This document shows, in pieces, positions 32,421-41,077 of a DNA stretch of 41,238 nucleotides. The notes under the pieces are model-generated. The model searched no databases, had not been told where the DNA came from, and worked only from the letters and a program-made list of their open reading frames with translations. The position numbers and the translations under genes are program-made. The stretch is taken from assembly GCA_018436785.1 (NCBI GenBank), contig JAHDKR010000112.1:1-41238 (forward strand), given 5' to 3'. Every line of letters begins with the position of its first letter. Within the stretch, counting starts at the first letter, position 1. The stretch comes from Synergistaceae bacterium. Lineage in GTDB: Bacteria; Synergistota; Synergistia; Synergistales; Aminobacteriaceae.

Positions 32421-33887
32421 TCAGGACAGAAGTGAACGATAGAGATCGATGTAGAGCGGCGCCGAACGATCCCAGGAAAAGTCGGACCGCATCGCTTTTT
32501 TCTGTACGGAACGATATCCTGCCGCGTCGTTCCTAAAAACGTCGAGCGACCTCCCCACGGCGGAGAGAAGACCTTCCGCCGAGTACTCGGAGAAAAGAAA
32601 GCCGTTGCCCTCGGGAGAGCCGTACTCGAAGACCGTATCGGCAAGCCCTCCGACTGAACGGACAATCGGAAGAGCGCCGTAGCGCAGCGAGATAAGCTGC
32701 GAGAGACCGCACGGTTCAAACTTGGAGGGCATGAGAAAAAAATCCCCTGCGGCGTAGGCCTGGTGCGCTATCTCTTCGTCGTATCCTATAAATGAGGCAA
32801 CAGCGTCCGGCCATTTTGCGGCGGCTTCCTGAATTGCGGTCTCGTATTCACGTTGCCCGCTCCCGACAAGAAAGAGTCTGCACCCCCATTCGACCATCCT
32901 CGGGATCGCGGGCAAGAGAATATCGAACCCCTTTTGATCTACCATCCTGCCGACCGAGGTAAAGAGCGGCCGACCGTCTTCTTTCCATCCGAGCCGGTCA
33001 AGAAGAGCATTCCGGCATCGGGTTTTCCCCGAGAGATCATCCGGAGAATAGTTTTGAAAAAGGAGACTGTCGGTGGCCGGGTTCCAGTACTCAGTATCCA
33101 GGCCGTTGAGAATGCCGCGTATCTTTGAGTTTTGACTCCTGAGAAGCCCCCCGAGACCAACACCGCCATTCTCGGTCTGGATCTCATGAGAATAGGTCGG
33201 GCTGACGGTAGTTACAGCGGAAGCGCCTGTGATCGCGCCCTTCATGAGGTTTGCGCCCCCGTAGAACTCCAATCCGTTGAGCGTAAAAGCGTCGTCGACA
33301 AGTCCCCAGTCGCGGAGCGAGTGGAGGGGGAGAAGGCCCTGATGCGCAAGATTATGTATGGTGAAGACTGTCTTGTACTGCGAAAACATGAACCTGTAGT
33401 ACCTGTGCCAGAGCAGCGCGCTGATCAGCGGGGCTGTTCCCCAGTCGTGACAGTGCAGCACGTCGGCATCCCATTCCGTGGCATCAGCGAGTTCAAGCGC
33501 CGCCAGGGAAAGAAAGACAAACGGAAGCACGGACTCCGGATCAAGCTGCTGCGGATAGATCTGTTTCTTCTCGAAGAACGGAGACTCGAGAAAATAGACG
33601 GGGAAATCCTCGCCGGAGGACATCCATAGCGTGCCATTGTACACCTTCCAGCGGATGGCGACATCGACGCTCCGGGGAATCCGGACGAGTTTTAGGCCGC
33701 GCTTGCGCGCAGTATCAAGAACGCCGTCCCACGCGGGAAGAAGCAGGCGGCAGTCCGTACCGCTCTTTCGGAGGGAAGGGGGCAGCGAGCCGGCAACGTC
33801 CGCCAGCCCTCCCACCTTACAGAACGGGACGGCTTCGGGGCTTACGTGAAGAACCTTGATTTCTCTTGAAGCATGAAGTGTCGCCAC
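32421..33887 (-). CDS. glgA: Glycogen synthase (ADP-glucose)
   Basis: 488 residues, GT5 family. Elongates alpha-1,4-glucan from ADP-glucose. The N-terminal KVLHVSPEAVPFCKVGGLADV contains the Lys (residue 24) that binds ADP-glucose; HCHDWGTA and FTIHNLAHQG follow, and the C-terminal Rossmann domain has SVGRMVDQKGFDIL, MPSKFEPCGLSQL and RSVGGLADTV. The start is GTG at 33885-33887 (complement), six bases after the glgP stop, with GGGGGATG in the glgP tail as ribosome site. Operonic with glgP and glgC. Confidence 0.95.
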   Translation of the reverse strand: MATLHASREIKVLHVSPEAVPFCKVGGLADVAGSLPPSLRKSGTDCRLLLPAWDGVLDTARKRGLKLVRIPRSVDVAIRWKVYNGTLWMSSGEDFPVYFLESPFFEKKQIYPQQLDPESVLPFVFLSLAALELADATEWDADVLHCHDWGTAPLISALLWHRYYRFMFSQYKTVFTIHNLAHQGLLPLHSLRDWGLVDDAFTLNGLEFYGGANLMKGAITGASAVTTVSPTYSHEIQTENGGVGLGGLLRSQNSKIRGILNGLDTEYWNPATDSLLFQNYSPDDLSGKTRCRNALLDRLGWKEDGRPLFTSVGRMVDQKGFDILLPAIPRMVEWGCRLFLVGSGQREYETAIQEAAAKWPDAVASFIGYDEEIAHQAYAAGDFFLMPSKFEPCGLSQLISLRYGALPIVRSVGGLADTVFEYGSPEGNGFLFSEYSAEGLLSAVGRSLDVFRNDAAGYRSVQKKAMRSDFSWDRSAPLYIDLYRSLLS

Positions 33888-33893
33888 TGCGGA

Positions 33894-35633
33894 TCACATC
33901 CCCCGGAAACTGATGTTGTACGCCTTTTCGCAGTACTCGCGGACCACGCGATGCGTATTGAAAAAACTCCCGTTCATGGCAATGGTCCGTTGCATCATCC
34001 AGATCCATTTTTCGCGGTTGTTGTAGTAGGTCGGAATGATTTTGTTCTCCAGCTTGTCATAGAGGTCGTTTGCGTCCAGCGATTCGTCGTAGTGGACCAT
34101 CTCCGACTCCGTGGGATCGGGGCCTATCGACCATCCGGTGACGTCCTCGATCCACCCTTCTATCCACCATCCGTCGAGGACGGAAAAGTTCATGACCCCG
34201 TTCAGCGTGCACTTCATGCCGCTTGTTCCGGACGCTTCCCGCGGGCGGAGCGGGGTATTCAGCCAAAGATCGACGCCCTGTGTGATCATCGCTCCCTTTT
34301 CCATGTCGTAGTTCTCAAGGAAGACGATGGGGATCATCTCTCCAACCTTCTGGGAAGCGCTCAGAAGACGCTGGAGAACAGCCTTGCCTCCGTCGTCCTT
34401 CGGGTGCGCTTTCCCTGCGAAGACGAGCTGTATTTTGCCTGAGGTCACTTCAAGAAGGCGTTTCATATTGGAAAAAAGAAGATCCGCACGTTTGTACGTC
34501 GCGGCTCTCCGTGCAAAGCCTATGGTCAGAATATCCGGTTCGAACTGCTGTCCGGTTTGTTCCATGATTCCTGCAAGGAGGCGCAGTTTCGACGCCTGGT
34601 GCGCGCTCCAGATATCCTCGGGAGGGATCTTCACTGCCTGGACTAACCGTCCGGGATCATTCTCCCAGCCCGGAATATGCGTGTTGAAGAGCCTGCGCAT
34701 ACCAGTGCTCACCCATGTGCCCGGATGCACGCCGTTGGTGACCCAGTCTATCTCCGGCATGGTGAACATGTTCCGGCTGACCTCGGCGTGTTTTTTCGAG
34801 ACGGCGTTGACGTAGCGGCTGAAACGGATGCCCAGTTCGGTCATGGAAACGCCGTCCGAGTTCGGGAGCATCCTCTTGAGATTGGAGAGCGCCTCTTGCG
34901 AGATGACCTTGTCCACAAGGTCGAAACGGAAGAAGTCGTGCCCTGCCGGAACCGGGGTATGCGTCGTGAAGATGACCTGTTCACGGATCTTTTCGATGTC
35001 GAAGTAGCCTTGTTCCCTCATGAGTTCGAGGGTGAGGAAACCGGCGTGTCCCTCGTTCATGTGGAACGTCTCGATGTTTTTGTACCCGAGGTCGCGGAGC
35101 ATGCGGAGACCGCCCACGCCGAGCACCATCTCCTGGCAGAGGCGGTAGAGCTGGTCCCCTCCGTAGAGCTGCCACGAGAGTTTGCGGTCGTCGGGGTGAT
35201 TGTTGTCGAAATCGGTGTCCAGGAAGTAGACCGGGAGCGGATGTCCCGTGTTGCCGACGATCTCGTACTGCCATACCCGTACGTGGACCTCGCGGTTTTG
35301 CAGCGTGAGCGACACCTGGTTGGGCAGAAGCGTCAACTCCTGCACCGGCTGCCAGAGCACGGGTTTTTCCGTCTGCCAGCCGTCCTCGTTGAACGACTGC
35401 TGGAAATACCCTTTCCTGTAAAGAAGCGTGAGGGCGACCATGGGAACGCCAAGGTCGGCCGCGCTTTTCAGGATGTCTCCGGCAAGGATGCCCAGACCTC
35501 CCGAATAGGTCGGGAGAGATTCTTTTATGCCGATCTCCATGGAAAGATATGCTACCGGACGAAACGCCGGGTCGGTTTCCATTAGTTTGCGGATTGAACT
35601 GCCAAGCTCTCTCTGATGGTGCAGTGACATCAT
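33894..35633 (-). CDS. glgP: Alpha-glucan (glycogen/maltodextrin) phosphorylase, short form
   Basis: 579 residues, the compact type of bacterial/archaeal alpha-glucan phosphorylase (TIGR02094-like) rather than the approximately 800-residue GlgP. Releases glucose-1-phosphate from alpha-1,4-glucan. AYLSMEIGIKESLPTYSGGLGILAGD at the N-terminus, NEGHAGF, THTPVPAGHD, TNGVHPGTW, FARRAATYKRADLL, and the PLP-Lys motif ASGTSGMKCTLNG are visible. Start: ATG at 35631-35633, eight or so bases after GAGGAGGAG; the frame stays open a further 12 codons without a better site. Six bases separate it from glgA. Confidence 0.94.
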   Translation of the reverse strand: MMSLHHQRELGSSIRKLMETDPAFRPVAYLSMEIGIKESLPTYSGGLGILAGDILKSAADLGVPMVALTLLYRKGYFQQSFNEDGWQTEKPVLWQPVQELTLLPNQVSLTLQNREVHVRVWQYEIVGNTGHPLPVYFLDTDFDNNHPDDRKLSWQLYGGDQLYRLCQEMVLGVGGLRMLRDLGYKNIETFHMNEGHAGFLTLELMREQGYFDIEKIREQVIFTTHTPVPAGHDFFRFDLVDKVISQEALSNLKRMLPNSDGVSMTELGIRFSRYVNAVSKKHAEVSRNMFTMPEIDWVTNGVHPGTWVSTGMRRLFNTHIPGWENDPGRLVQAVKIPPEDIWSAHQASKLRLLAGIMEQTGQQFEPDILTIGFARRAATYKRADLLFSNMKRLLEVTSGKIQLVFAGKAHPKDDGGKAVLQRLLSASQKVGEMIPIVFLENYDMEKGAMITQGVDLWLNTPLRPREASGTSGMKCTLNGVMNFSVLDGWWIEGWIEDVTGWSIGPDPTESEMVHYDESLDANDLYDKLENKIIPTYYNNREKWIWMMQRTIAMNGSFFNTHRVVREYCEKAYNISFRGM

Positions 35634-35789
35634 GGGAGCGACTCCTCCTCTCAAGTAGTACAGATTCAAACGTTGGGGCTTTCGTGTTGCGACCGGAGAA
35701 GAAACGCTCTGGATTTATCTTGCGTATCATCCGCCGGAAGCCGTGCCCGAAAAAGGAACCCACGAAGCCTTTGATTCATAATAGTACCA

Positions 35790-35815
35790 GAAAAAGCCCT
35801 CTTCTTTGAAGGGGG
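35790..35815 (-). terminator. Terminator downstream of malQ
   Basis: Minus-strand hairpin with an imperfect GC-rich stem (TTC/GAA closing helix plus CCC/GGG, one bulge) followed by CTTTTTC. It lies within 30 bases of the malQ stop and suggests malQ and glgP-A-C are at least partly separate transcripts. Confidence 0.6.
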
Positions 35816-35819
35816 AACA

Positions 35820-37313
35820 TCAATTTCTTCCGTAAATTTCGGAGAGTTGCTTTATTCTGATTGAAAGTTCTTCGGTGAAGCACAATTCGTCAGCGCGCCA
35901 CTCCCAGTTCCCCGAGGGGGTCGCGGGCGTGTTCATGCGCGCTTCGCTCCCAAGTCCCAGGTAGTCCTGGAGCGGGATGATTGCGCGCTGTGCAACCGAG
36001 GAGAGTACCATCCTTACGATAATGTCCGGAACCTCCTTCTCGTCCGGCATTCGGCCGAGATAGCGCCCCAGCGTGTTCCGTTCTTCCTCCGAGGCGTCGT
36101 CGCGGTACCAGCCGAGCGCGGTGTTGTTGTCGTGTGTTCCGCTGTAGGCTGCAAGCGTTGCGGAGTAGTTGTGCGGAATGTGCGGATTGTCCTTCATCCC
36201 GCCTCCGAACGCAAAAAGAACGACTGCCATTCCGGGAAAGCTCATTCGTTCCATGGCGTCGGTGACATCGGGTGTAATGACGCCCAGGTTTTCGGCCAGG
36301 AATGAAGCGGAGGGGATGTTCTTTCGGAGTGAAGCAAAGAACGCTTCCGACGGCACATCTCTCCAGACGCCTTTCTCAGCGGTCCTGTCGCCGAAAGGGA
36401 CTGCCCAGTAGGCAAGGAGTCCGCGGAAATGGTCGATACGGACGAGGTGGAACATGGAGAGCGAGTGCTGCAAGCGCTTTATCCACCATGAAAAGTCGTC
36501 TTCCCGCAGAGCTTCCCAGTTGTACAGCGGGTTGCCCCAGAGTTGGCCCGTTTCGCTGAAGTAGTCGGGAGGAACTCCCGCAACCTCCACCGGCAGCAGA
36601 TTTTCGTCGAGGTGAAAAAGATTGGGATGCGCCCATACGTCCGCGCTGTCGAAGTTGACGTAGATCGGCAGATCTCCCAGCAGTTCGACGCCCTTTTCAT
36701 CGCACTCTCTGCGCAGACGCTCCATAGACGAGAAGAAGAGATACTGCTTGAAGAGCAAGAAGTCCACTGATTCGCGCAGCTCTGTTGCGGCGGTTCGAAG
36801 AGCGTTCCCGTCCCGGAGTTTCAGCTCGTCGGGCCACTGATTCCACGAAAGACCGCCGAAGCGTTGTTTCAATGCGGAAAAGAGCGCATAGTCGAAGACC
36901 CAATGCTCGTTCTGCTGTAGAAAGGTTTCGTACTCCTCTGAGGGAGCGAACCTTTCGAACGCTCGCGCTAAAAGTTTCTCCTTCACCGCACGGACTGTCG
37001 GATAGTCGACCTTCTCTCCCGGGAACGGAGGCAGTTCCGCCGTATCGGCGGCAGTGAGCAGTCCGCATTTAAAAAGGTCGTCCGGTGAGATGAAAAGATG
37101 ATTTCCGGCAAACGCGGAAGGCGAGCTGTACGGAGAGTTGCCGAGCGCTCCGTCGGTTTCGGAGAGGGGGAGTATCTGCCATGTTTTTTGGCCCGAACGC
37201 GAGAGGAAGTCAACAAACGATCTGGCTCCCGGACCAAGGTCGCCGATGCCCCACCTTCCTGGAAGAGAGGAAACGGGAAGGAGAATACCGCAAGATCTCG
37301 TCAGAAAAAACAC
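35820..37313 (-). CDS. malQ: 4-alpha-glucanotransferase
   Basis: 497 residues from the preferred GTG start; GH77 family amylomaltase. Transfers glucan chains between alpha-1,4-glucans. SCGILLPVSSLPGRWGIGDLG at the N-terminus; SPYSSPSAFAGN; LLGDLPIYVNFDSADVW; catalytic Asp in VRIDHFRGL; acid/base Glu in LAENLGVI; stabilising Asp in YSGTHDNNT. The start is placed at GTG 37311-37313 (complement) after AAGGAG: the frame extends ten codons further to another GTG at 37343, but that overlaps the predicted -10. Divergent from the GH57 gene. Confidence 0.93.
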   Translation of the reverse strand: MFFLTRSCGILLPVSSLPGRWGIGDLGPGARSFVDFLSRSGQKTWQILPLSETDGALGNSPYSSPSAFAGNHLFISPDDLFKCGLLTAADTAELPPFPGEKVDYPTVRAVKEKLLARAFERFAPSEEYETFLQQNEHWVFDYALFSALKQRFGGLSWNQWPDELKLRDGNALRTAATELRESVDFLLFKQYLFFSSMERLRRECDEKGVELLGDLPIYVNFDSADVWAHPNLFHLDENLLPVEVAGVPPDYFSETGQLWGNPLYNWEALREDDFSWWIKRLQHSLSMFHLVRIDHFRGLLAYWAVPFGDRTAEKGVWRDVPSEAFFASLRKNIPSASFLAENLGVITPDVTDAMERMSFPGMAVVLFAFGGGMKDNPHIPHNYSATLAAYSGTHDNNTALGWYRDDASEEERNTLGRYLGRMPDEKEVPDIIVRMVLSSVAQRAIIPLQDYLGLGSEARMNTPATPSGNWEWRADELCFTEELSIRIKQLSEIYGRN

Positions 37314-37331
37314 CTCCGTTTTTTGCTCCTT

Positions 37332-37360
37332 ATTGTACACCAAGCGAAAAGAGAGGTGAA
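37332..37360 (-). promoter_or_regulatory. Promoter of malQ
   Basis: Minus strand TTCACC (37355-37360), 17-base spacer, TACAAT (37332-37337). Predicts a very short leader before GTG 37313. Confidence 0.5.
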
Positions 37361-37367
37361 GAAAGGG

Positions 37368-37373
37368 TATAAT
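37368..37373 (+). promoter_or_regulatory. -10 element of the GH57 gene
   Basis: Consensus TATAAT about 27 bases before the TTG start; no clear -35. It overlaps the upstream side of the malQ promoter, so the two divergent promoters occupy about 45 bases. Confidence 0.4.
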
Positions 37374-37400
37374 TTATCCCGGAAGAAAGGAGGGTTTTTC

Positions 37401-39860
37401 TTGCCCTGTTCGATCTGTTTGCATGGTCACTTTTACCAGCCGCCCAGGGAGAACCCCTGGCTAGAAGAGGTGGAAATTCAAGAATCCGCAGCTCCCTGGC
37501 ATGACTGGAATGAACGTATTTCCGAGGAGTGCTACGGGCCGAACTCCGCCGCGCGTATTTTTGACGACGCGGGGTGGATCCGGCGTATCGTCAATAACTA
37601 TTCGCGGATCAGTTTCAATTTCGGACCGACGCTTCTTTCATGGATGGAGAGAAAACGCCCCCAGTACTATCAGGCTGTCCTCGAGGCGGACCGCTTGGGA
37701 TCGGCACGTTTTTCGGGACACGGTCCCGCCATAGCCCAGGCGTATAACCATATGATCCTTCCTCTTGCGAACCGCCGCGACAAGATCACACAGATCGTCT
37801 GGGGGATCGAGGACTTCCAGAAGCGCTTCCAGCGGGCGCCAGAGGGGATGTGGCTGCCCGAGTGCGCCGTCGATTCCGAGACGCTTGATATTCTTGCCGA
37901 GCATGGAATACGCTTCGTCATCCTCGCCCCCCGCCAGGCGCAGGCTGTTCGGGAAAAGGGCGCTTCATCATGGACGGACGTGACGGGGGAGCGGGTCGAT
38001 ACGCATCGAGCATACATTTGTCCCCTGCGTTCCGGTCGTGCGCTTTCGCTCTTTTTCTACCAGGGGGAGCTCGCCCAGAAGGTTGCCTTTGGCGACGCCC
38101 TGAGAAACGGAGGAGATTTCGCGAAGATGCTCATAGGGGCGCTTCCCGAAAGTGCGACGCTGGGGCGCCTTGTCTCGGTTGCTACTGACGGCGAGACGTT
38201 CGGTCACCATCATAAGTACGGCGACATGGCGCTGGCCTACTGCCTCGACATAATCGAACGATCCAGGTCCGCATCGCTCACGATCTTCGGCGAATACCTC
38301 GACTCGACGCCCCCCGTCGACGAGGTGCGGATCGTCGAGAACTCCTCCTGGAGCTGCGTTCACGGCGTTGGAAGGTGGAAGGATGATTGCGGCTGTTCCG
38401 CGCACTCCCGTCCCGGATGGAATCAACGCTGGAGAGGGCCTCTCAGGGAGGCGTTGGATACGCTGCGGGACGCTGCCGCTCCGCTTTTCGAAAGGGAAGC
38501 GGCGAGTCTTTTTCCCGATCCGTGGGGCGCGCGCAACCGGTATATAGAGGTCTTCTTCGACCATACCCGTTCCGAAGCCACATCGTTTCTGCAACGGGAG
38601 GCCGGAAGAGATCTCTCGCGCGAGGAACAAGTCAGAGCCCTTCGTCTGATGGAGCTTCAGCGAAATCTGATGTTGATGTACACCAGCTGCGGCTGGTTCT
38701 TCGACGAGATCTCCGGTATCGAAACACTCCAGGTCATGGCCTACGCTGCCCGCGCGCTTGAACTGTGCTGGCGTCTCTTCCCCCGGGAGGATTTTGAATC
38801 GCCTTTCAAGAACCTTCTATCAAAAGCTCCCAGCAACATCGTTGAATTCGTCAACGGAAAACGCGTCTACGATATCTTTGTCACGCAGATGCGTTCGGAT
38901 CTGCTCCGCGCCGGAGCGCATTACGCCGTCTCCGCCCTCTTTTCAGGCGACGAGGGGGATGTGCGTGCGAACCTTGGAGACGTTTTCTATGCTTACAGGG
39001 TTTTGTCGTGTTCCCTTGAACGAAAAGATGAAGGAGTCCGCCGGTATGCTCTCGGCTATCTTCGAATCCGTTCCGAAATTACACGGGATGAAAAAGAGCT
39101 TTTTGTCGCCGCTCTCTACCGAGGAGGGCGGAACGTGCTGTGCGGCGTGGCCGAGAAGCCGGAGCCGGAAGACGGAAACGGTATCCGTGAGAAGATCGAG
39201 GAGGCTCTTCGAAGCGAGGATGAAGAGGGGCTGGTTTCCTTCTTCGGGCACAACACCTATTCACTGCGCCATCTCTTCAAAGACGAGCAAAGGCGTATCC
39301 TGAATTTGATCATCGCCGAGGATGTCGAGGCCGTCGTTTCAATGCTCAGGAAGACGATTTCGGACTCATCGGAACTCCTCTCCTTTCTCTCCGCGCTCGC
39401 AATGCCTATTCCAGAGGCATTCCGGAGCGCTGCCGAAGTGACGCTTAATGACGAGCTGAAGCGCGCCTTCGAGGCGGATGCTCTTGATCTTGATTTTGTG
39501 TCGCAGCGGATAGACGAAGGAGAGCGCTGGGGCGCCGGAGTCGATGTCCTTTTTCTGCGTCACGCCGCGATGCGGCGTCTCGAACGCCTCTTTCTCCTGC
39601 TGGAACGGGAGCCGTTTGAAGAAAACACCTTGCGGAGCATAATAGAGCTTCTTTCTTTCTTAAAAAAAAGAGGTTGGGAGATCAATTTGTGGGATGAGCA
39701 GAACACATTCGCCGGAATCATCGCGTCGAACGAGGATCTTTCATCCTGCGGCCTGCTCTACGAGACATTGGGAAAGATGCTGTTGGTTCGGCACTCCCGT
39801 GTGGAAAGCGATTTTGCGGATAGGGTAACTCCCCGTTCGCGGCAGAAAGGGGTGGTGTGA
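37401..39860 (+). CDS. Glycoside hydrolase family 57 protein with DUF3536-type C-terminus
   Basis: 819 residues from TTG at 37401, seven bases after AAAGGAGG. The N-terminal GH57 barrel begins ICLHGHFYQPPRENPWLEE (HFYQP motif), has the region-3 nucleophile candidate Glu154 in GMWLPECAVD and the region-4 Asp263 in TDGETFGHHHKYGD. The C-terminal half is helical and contains SSWSCVHGVGRWKDDCGC and MYTSCGWFFDEISGIE, which I associate with DUF3536. GH57 enzymes act on alpha-1,4/1,6-glucans (amylase, transferase, branching or pullulanase types); the activity of the DUF3536 subgroup cannot be read from sequence. Its place beside malQ-glgP-glgA-glgC and the absence of glgB make a role in glycogen branching or trimming plausible. 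Confidence 0.88.
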   Translation: MPCSICLHGHFYQPPRENPWLEEVEIQESAAPWHDWNERISEECYGPNSAARIFDDAGWIRRIVNNYSRISFNFGPTLLSWMERKRPQYYQAVLEADRLGSARFSGHGPAIAQAYNHMILPLANRRDKITQIVWGIEDFQKRFQRAPEGMWLPECAVDSETLDILAEHGIRFVILAPRQAQAVREKGASSWTDVTGERVDTHRAYICPLRSGRALSLFFYQGELAQKVAFGDALRNGGDFAKMLIGALPESATLGRLVSVATDGETFGHHHKYGDMALAYCLDIIERSRSASLTIFGEYLDSTPPVDEVRIVENSSWSCVHGVGRWKDDCGCSAHSRPGWNQRWRGPLREALDTLRDAAAPLFEREAASLFPDPWGARNRYIEVFFDHTRSEATSFLQREAGRDLSREEQVRALRLMELQRNLMLMYTSCGWFFDEISGIETLQVMAYAARALELCWRLFPREDFESPFKNLLSKAPSNIVEFVNGKRVYDIFVTQMRSDLLRAGAHYAVSALFSGDEGDVRANLGDVFYAYRVLSCSLERKDEGVRRYALGYLRIRSEITRDEKELFVAALYRGGRNVLCGVAEKPEPEDGNGIREKIEEALRSEDEEGLVSFFGHNTYSLRHLFKDEQRRILNLIIAEDVEAVVSMLRKTISDSSELLSFLSALAMPIPEAFRSAAEVTLNDELKRAFEADALDLDFVSQRIDEGERWGAGVDVLFLRHAAMRRLERLFLLLEREPFEENTLRSIIELLSFLKKRGWEINLWDEQNTFAGIIASNEDLSSCGLLYETLGKMLLVRHSRVESDFADRVTPRSRQKGVV

Positions 39861-39910
39861 CGCGCTTTTCTCTTGATGAGACGAAAGTCCTGCATCGAAT
39901 CGCTTTTTTG

Positions 39911-39919
39911 TGGTGTAAT
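39911..39919 (+). promoter_or_regulatory. Possible extended -10 promoter of dctP
   Basis: TGGTGTAAT (TGn plus TGTAAT, one mismatch to consensus) 50 bases after the GH57 stop; no convincing -35. Would give a leader of about 100 bases containing the hairpins below. Confidence 0.35.
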
Positions 39920-39941
39920 AGTATCCGGGTATTTAATGGTT

Positions 39942-39989
39942 CGGAGAGATGGTCTCTCCGTTTTCCGCTCTCCGGGTGTCCTGCCGGAG
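39942..39989 (+). terminator. Tandem hairpins in the dctP leader
   Basis: First hairpin: perfect 8-bp stem, arms 39942-39949 and 39953-39960, then TTTT (39961-39964), terminator-like. Second: 6-bp stem 39970-39975 with 39984-39989. GGAGAG of the first hairpin (39943-39948) can instead pair with CTCTCC at 39968-39973, which would break both. It may simply end the GH57 transcript, or attenuate dctP. Confidence 0.5.
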
Positions 39990-40024
39990 GGGTGTTCGGT
40001 ATTTTTCAAGGGAGGGTATGTGCA

Positions 40025-41068
40025 ATGAAGTTCAGTAAGGTATCGGCTCTTTTCGTTCTGTTCGCGCTGTTTGCCGTCATGGTTCCGGGGTACGCCGAGG
40101 CGGCTGTCGAGGTCAAAATGTCCTACAACGGCCCCGGCGATGTGGAGAATAACGCGGTGCATCTGTACGCGGTGAACTTCAAAAAGTTTGTGGAAGAGGG
40201 TACCGGCGGCGAAGTCACCATCGCGCTCTTCCCGGACAGTCAGCTGGGCAACGAGGAGGAGCGCATGGAACTCCTCTCGAAGCAGGGGATGAACCAGCCC
40301 ATCGTCAACGTGGCGTCCTTTGCCGGCGTGGCCCCCGTCTTCCCGGAGATCTACGCGACTGCTGTTCCCTTCATGTTTGACAGCTTCAAGGCCGCACATA
40401 TTTTCCACGACGAGAGCCGCTTCTGGAAGAACGCGCAGGAAGAGTTCCATAAACGTACCGGCGCGTACCTCTTGGAGGCTGTGGAGGAGGGCGGTTTCCT
40501 CGCCTTTTCCAACAACAAGCGGGAAATCAGGAAAGCGGAGGACTTTGCAGGGCTGAAATTCCGCGGAATGGACGAAGGTCAGGTCATTCTCTACAAGTCT
40601 TTCGGAGCCAGCGGCACGCCTATTCCGTGGACCGAGCTCTACATGGCGCTGAAGACCGGCGTCGTTGACGGTCAGATGAACCCCGCCATGTACATCAAGA
40701 TGGGAAGCCTTCAGGAAGTGCAGAAGTACCTCACCCTCGCCAACATCCAGTACTCCGACCAGTTCCTTGTAGTCAACGGCGATTTCATGGACTCGCTTTC
40801 CGAGGAGCACAAAAAAGCTGTTATCGAGGCCGCAAAGAAAGCGAACGACCTAAACCGCAAGGCCATGGCCGAGCAGGATCAGAAGGATATCGACTTCCTG
40901 GTCGAAAAGGGCATGAACGCCTACTCGCCGACGGAAGAAGAAATGGAGACCTTCCGCAGCGCGGCGCAGCCGGCGTATGTGGAGTGGCTCAAGTCCAAGG
41001 CGGGAGAGGACTGGCTCACGCTGGCCCTCGAGTGCGCGAAAAACGCCAACGAGATGGCGAAAAAATAA
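40025..41068 (+). CDS. dctP: TRAP transporter substrate-binding protein (DctP family)
   Basis: 347 residues. A signal peptide of about 26 residues (core ALFVLFALFAVMVPGYAEA) leads to a DctP fold: SQLGNEEERMELL, VNVASFAGVAPVFPEIYATAVPF, the conserved Arg in GLKFRGMD, WTELYMALKTGVVDGQ with the family's 'E..ALQ.GVVDGQ' pattern, and LTLANIQYSDQFLVVN. It binds an organic or sialic/keto acid in the periplasm for sodium- or proton-driven uptake; the ligand is unknown. Start ATG after GGGAGGGTATGTGCA. The membrane subunit gene follows after nine bases. Confidence 0.93.
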   Translation: MKFSKVSALFVLFALFAVMVPGYAEAAVEVKMSYNGPGDVENNAVHLYAVNFKKFVEEGTGGEVTIALFPDSQLGNEEERMELLSKQGMNQPIVNVASFAGVAPVFPEIYATAVPFMFDSFKAAHIFHDESRFWKNAQEEFHKRTGAYLLEAVEEGGFLAFSNNKREIRKAEDFAGLKFRGMDEGQVILYKSFGASGTPIPWTELYMALKTGVVDGQMNPAMYIKMGSLQEVQKYLTLANIQYSDQFLVVNGDFMDSLSEEHKKAVIEAAKKANDLNRKAMAEQDQKDIDFLVEKGMNAYSPTEEEMETFRSAAQPAYVEWLKSKAGEDWLTLALECAKNANEMAKK

Positions 41069-41077
41069 CGGTTCGTC

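Noticed and set aside
35634..35819. Hidden small gene between malQ and glgP
   Set aside because: The 186-base gap has a terminator near malQ and the glgP ribosome site; no convincing coding frame apart from upstream extensions of glgP.
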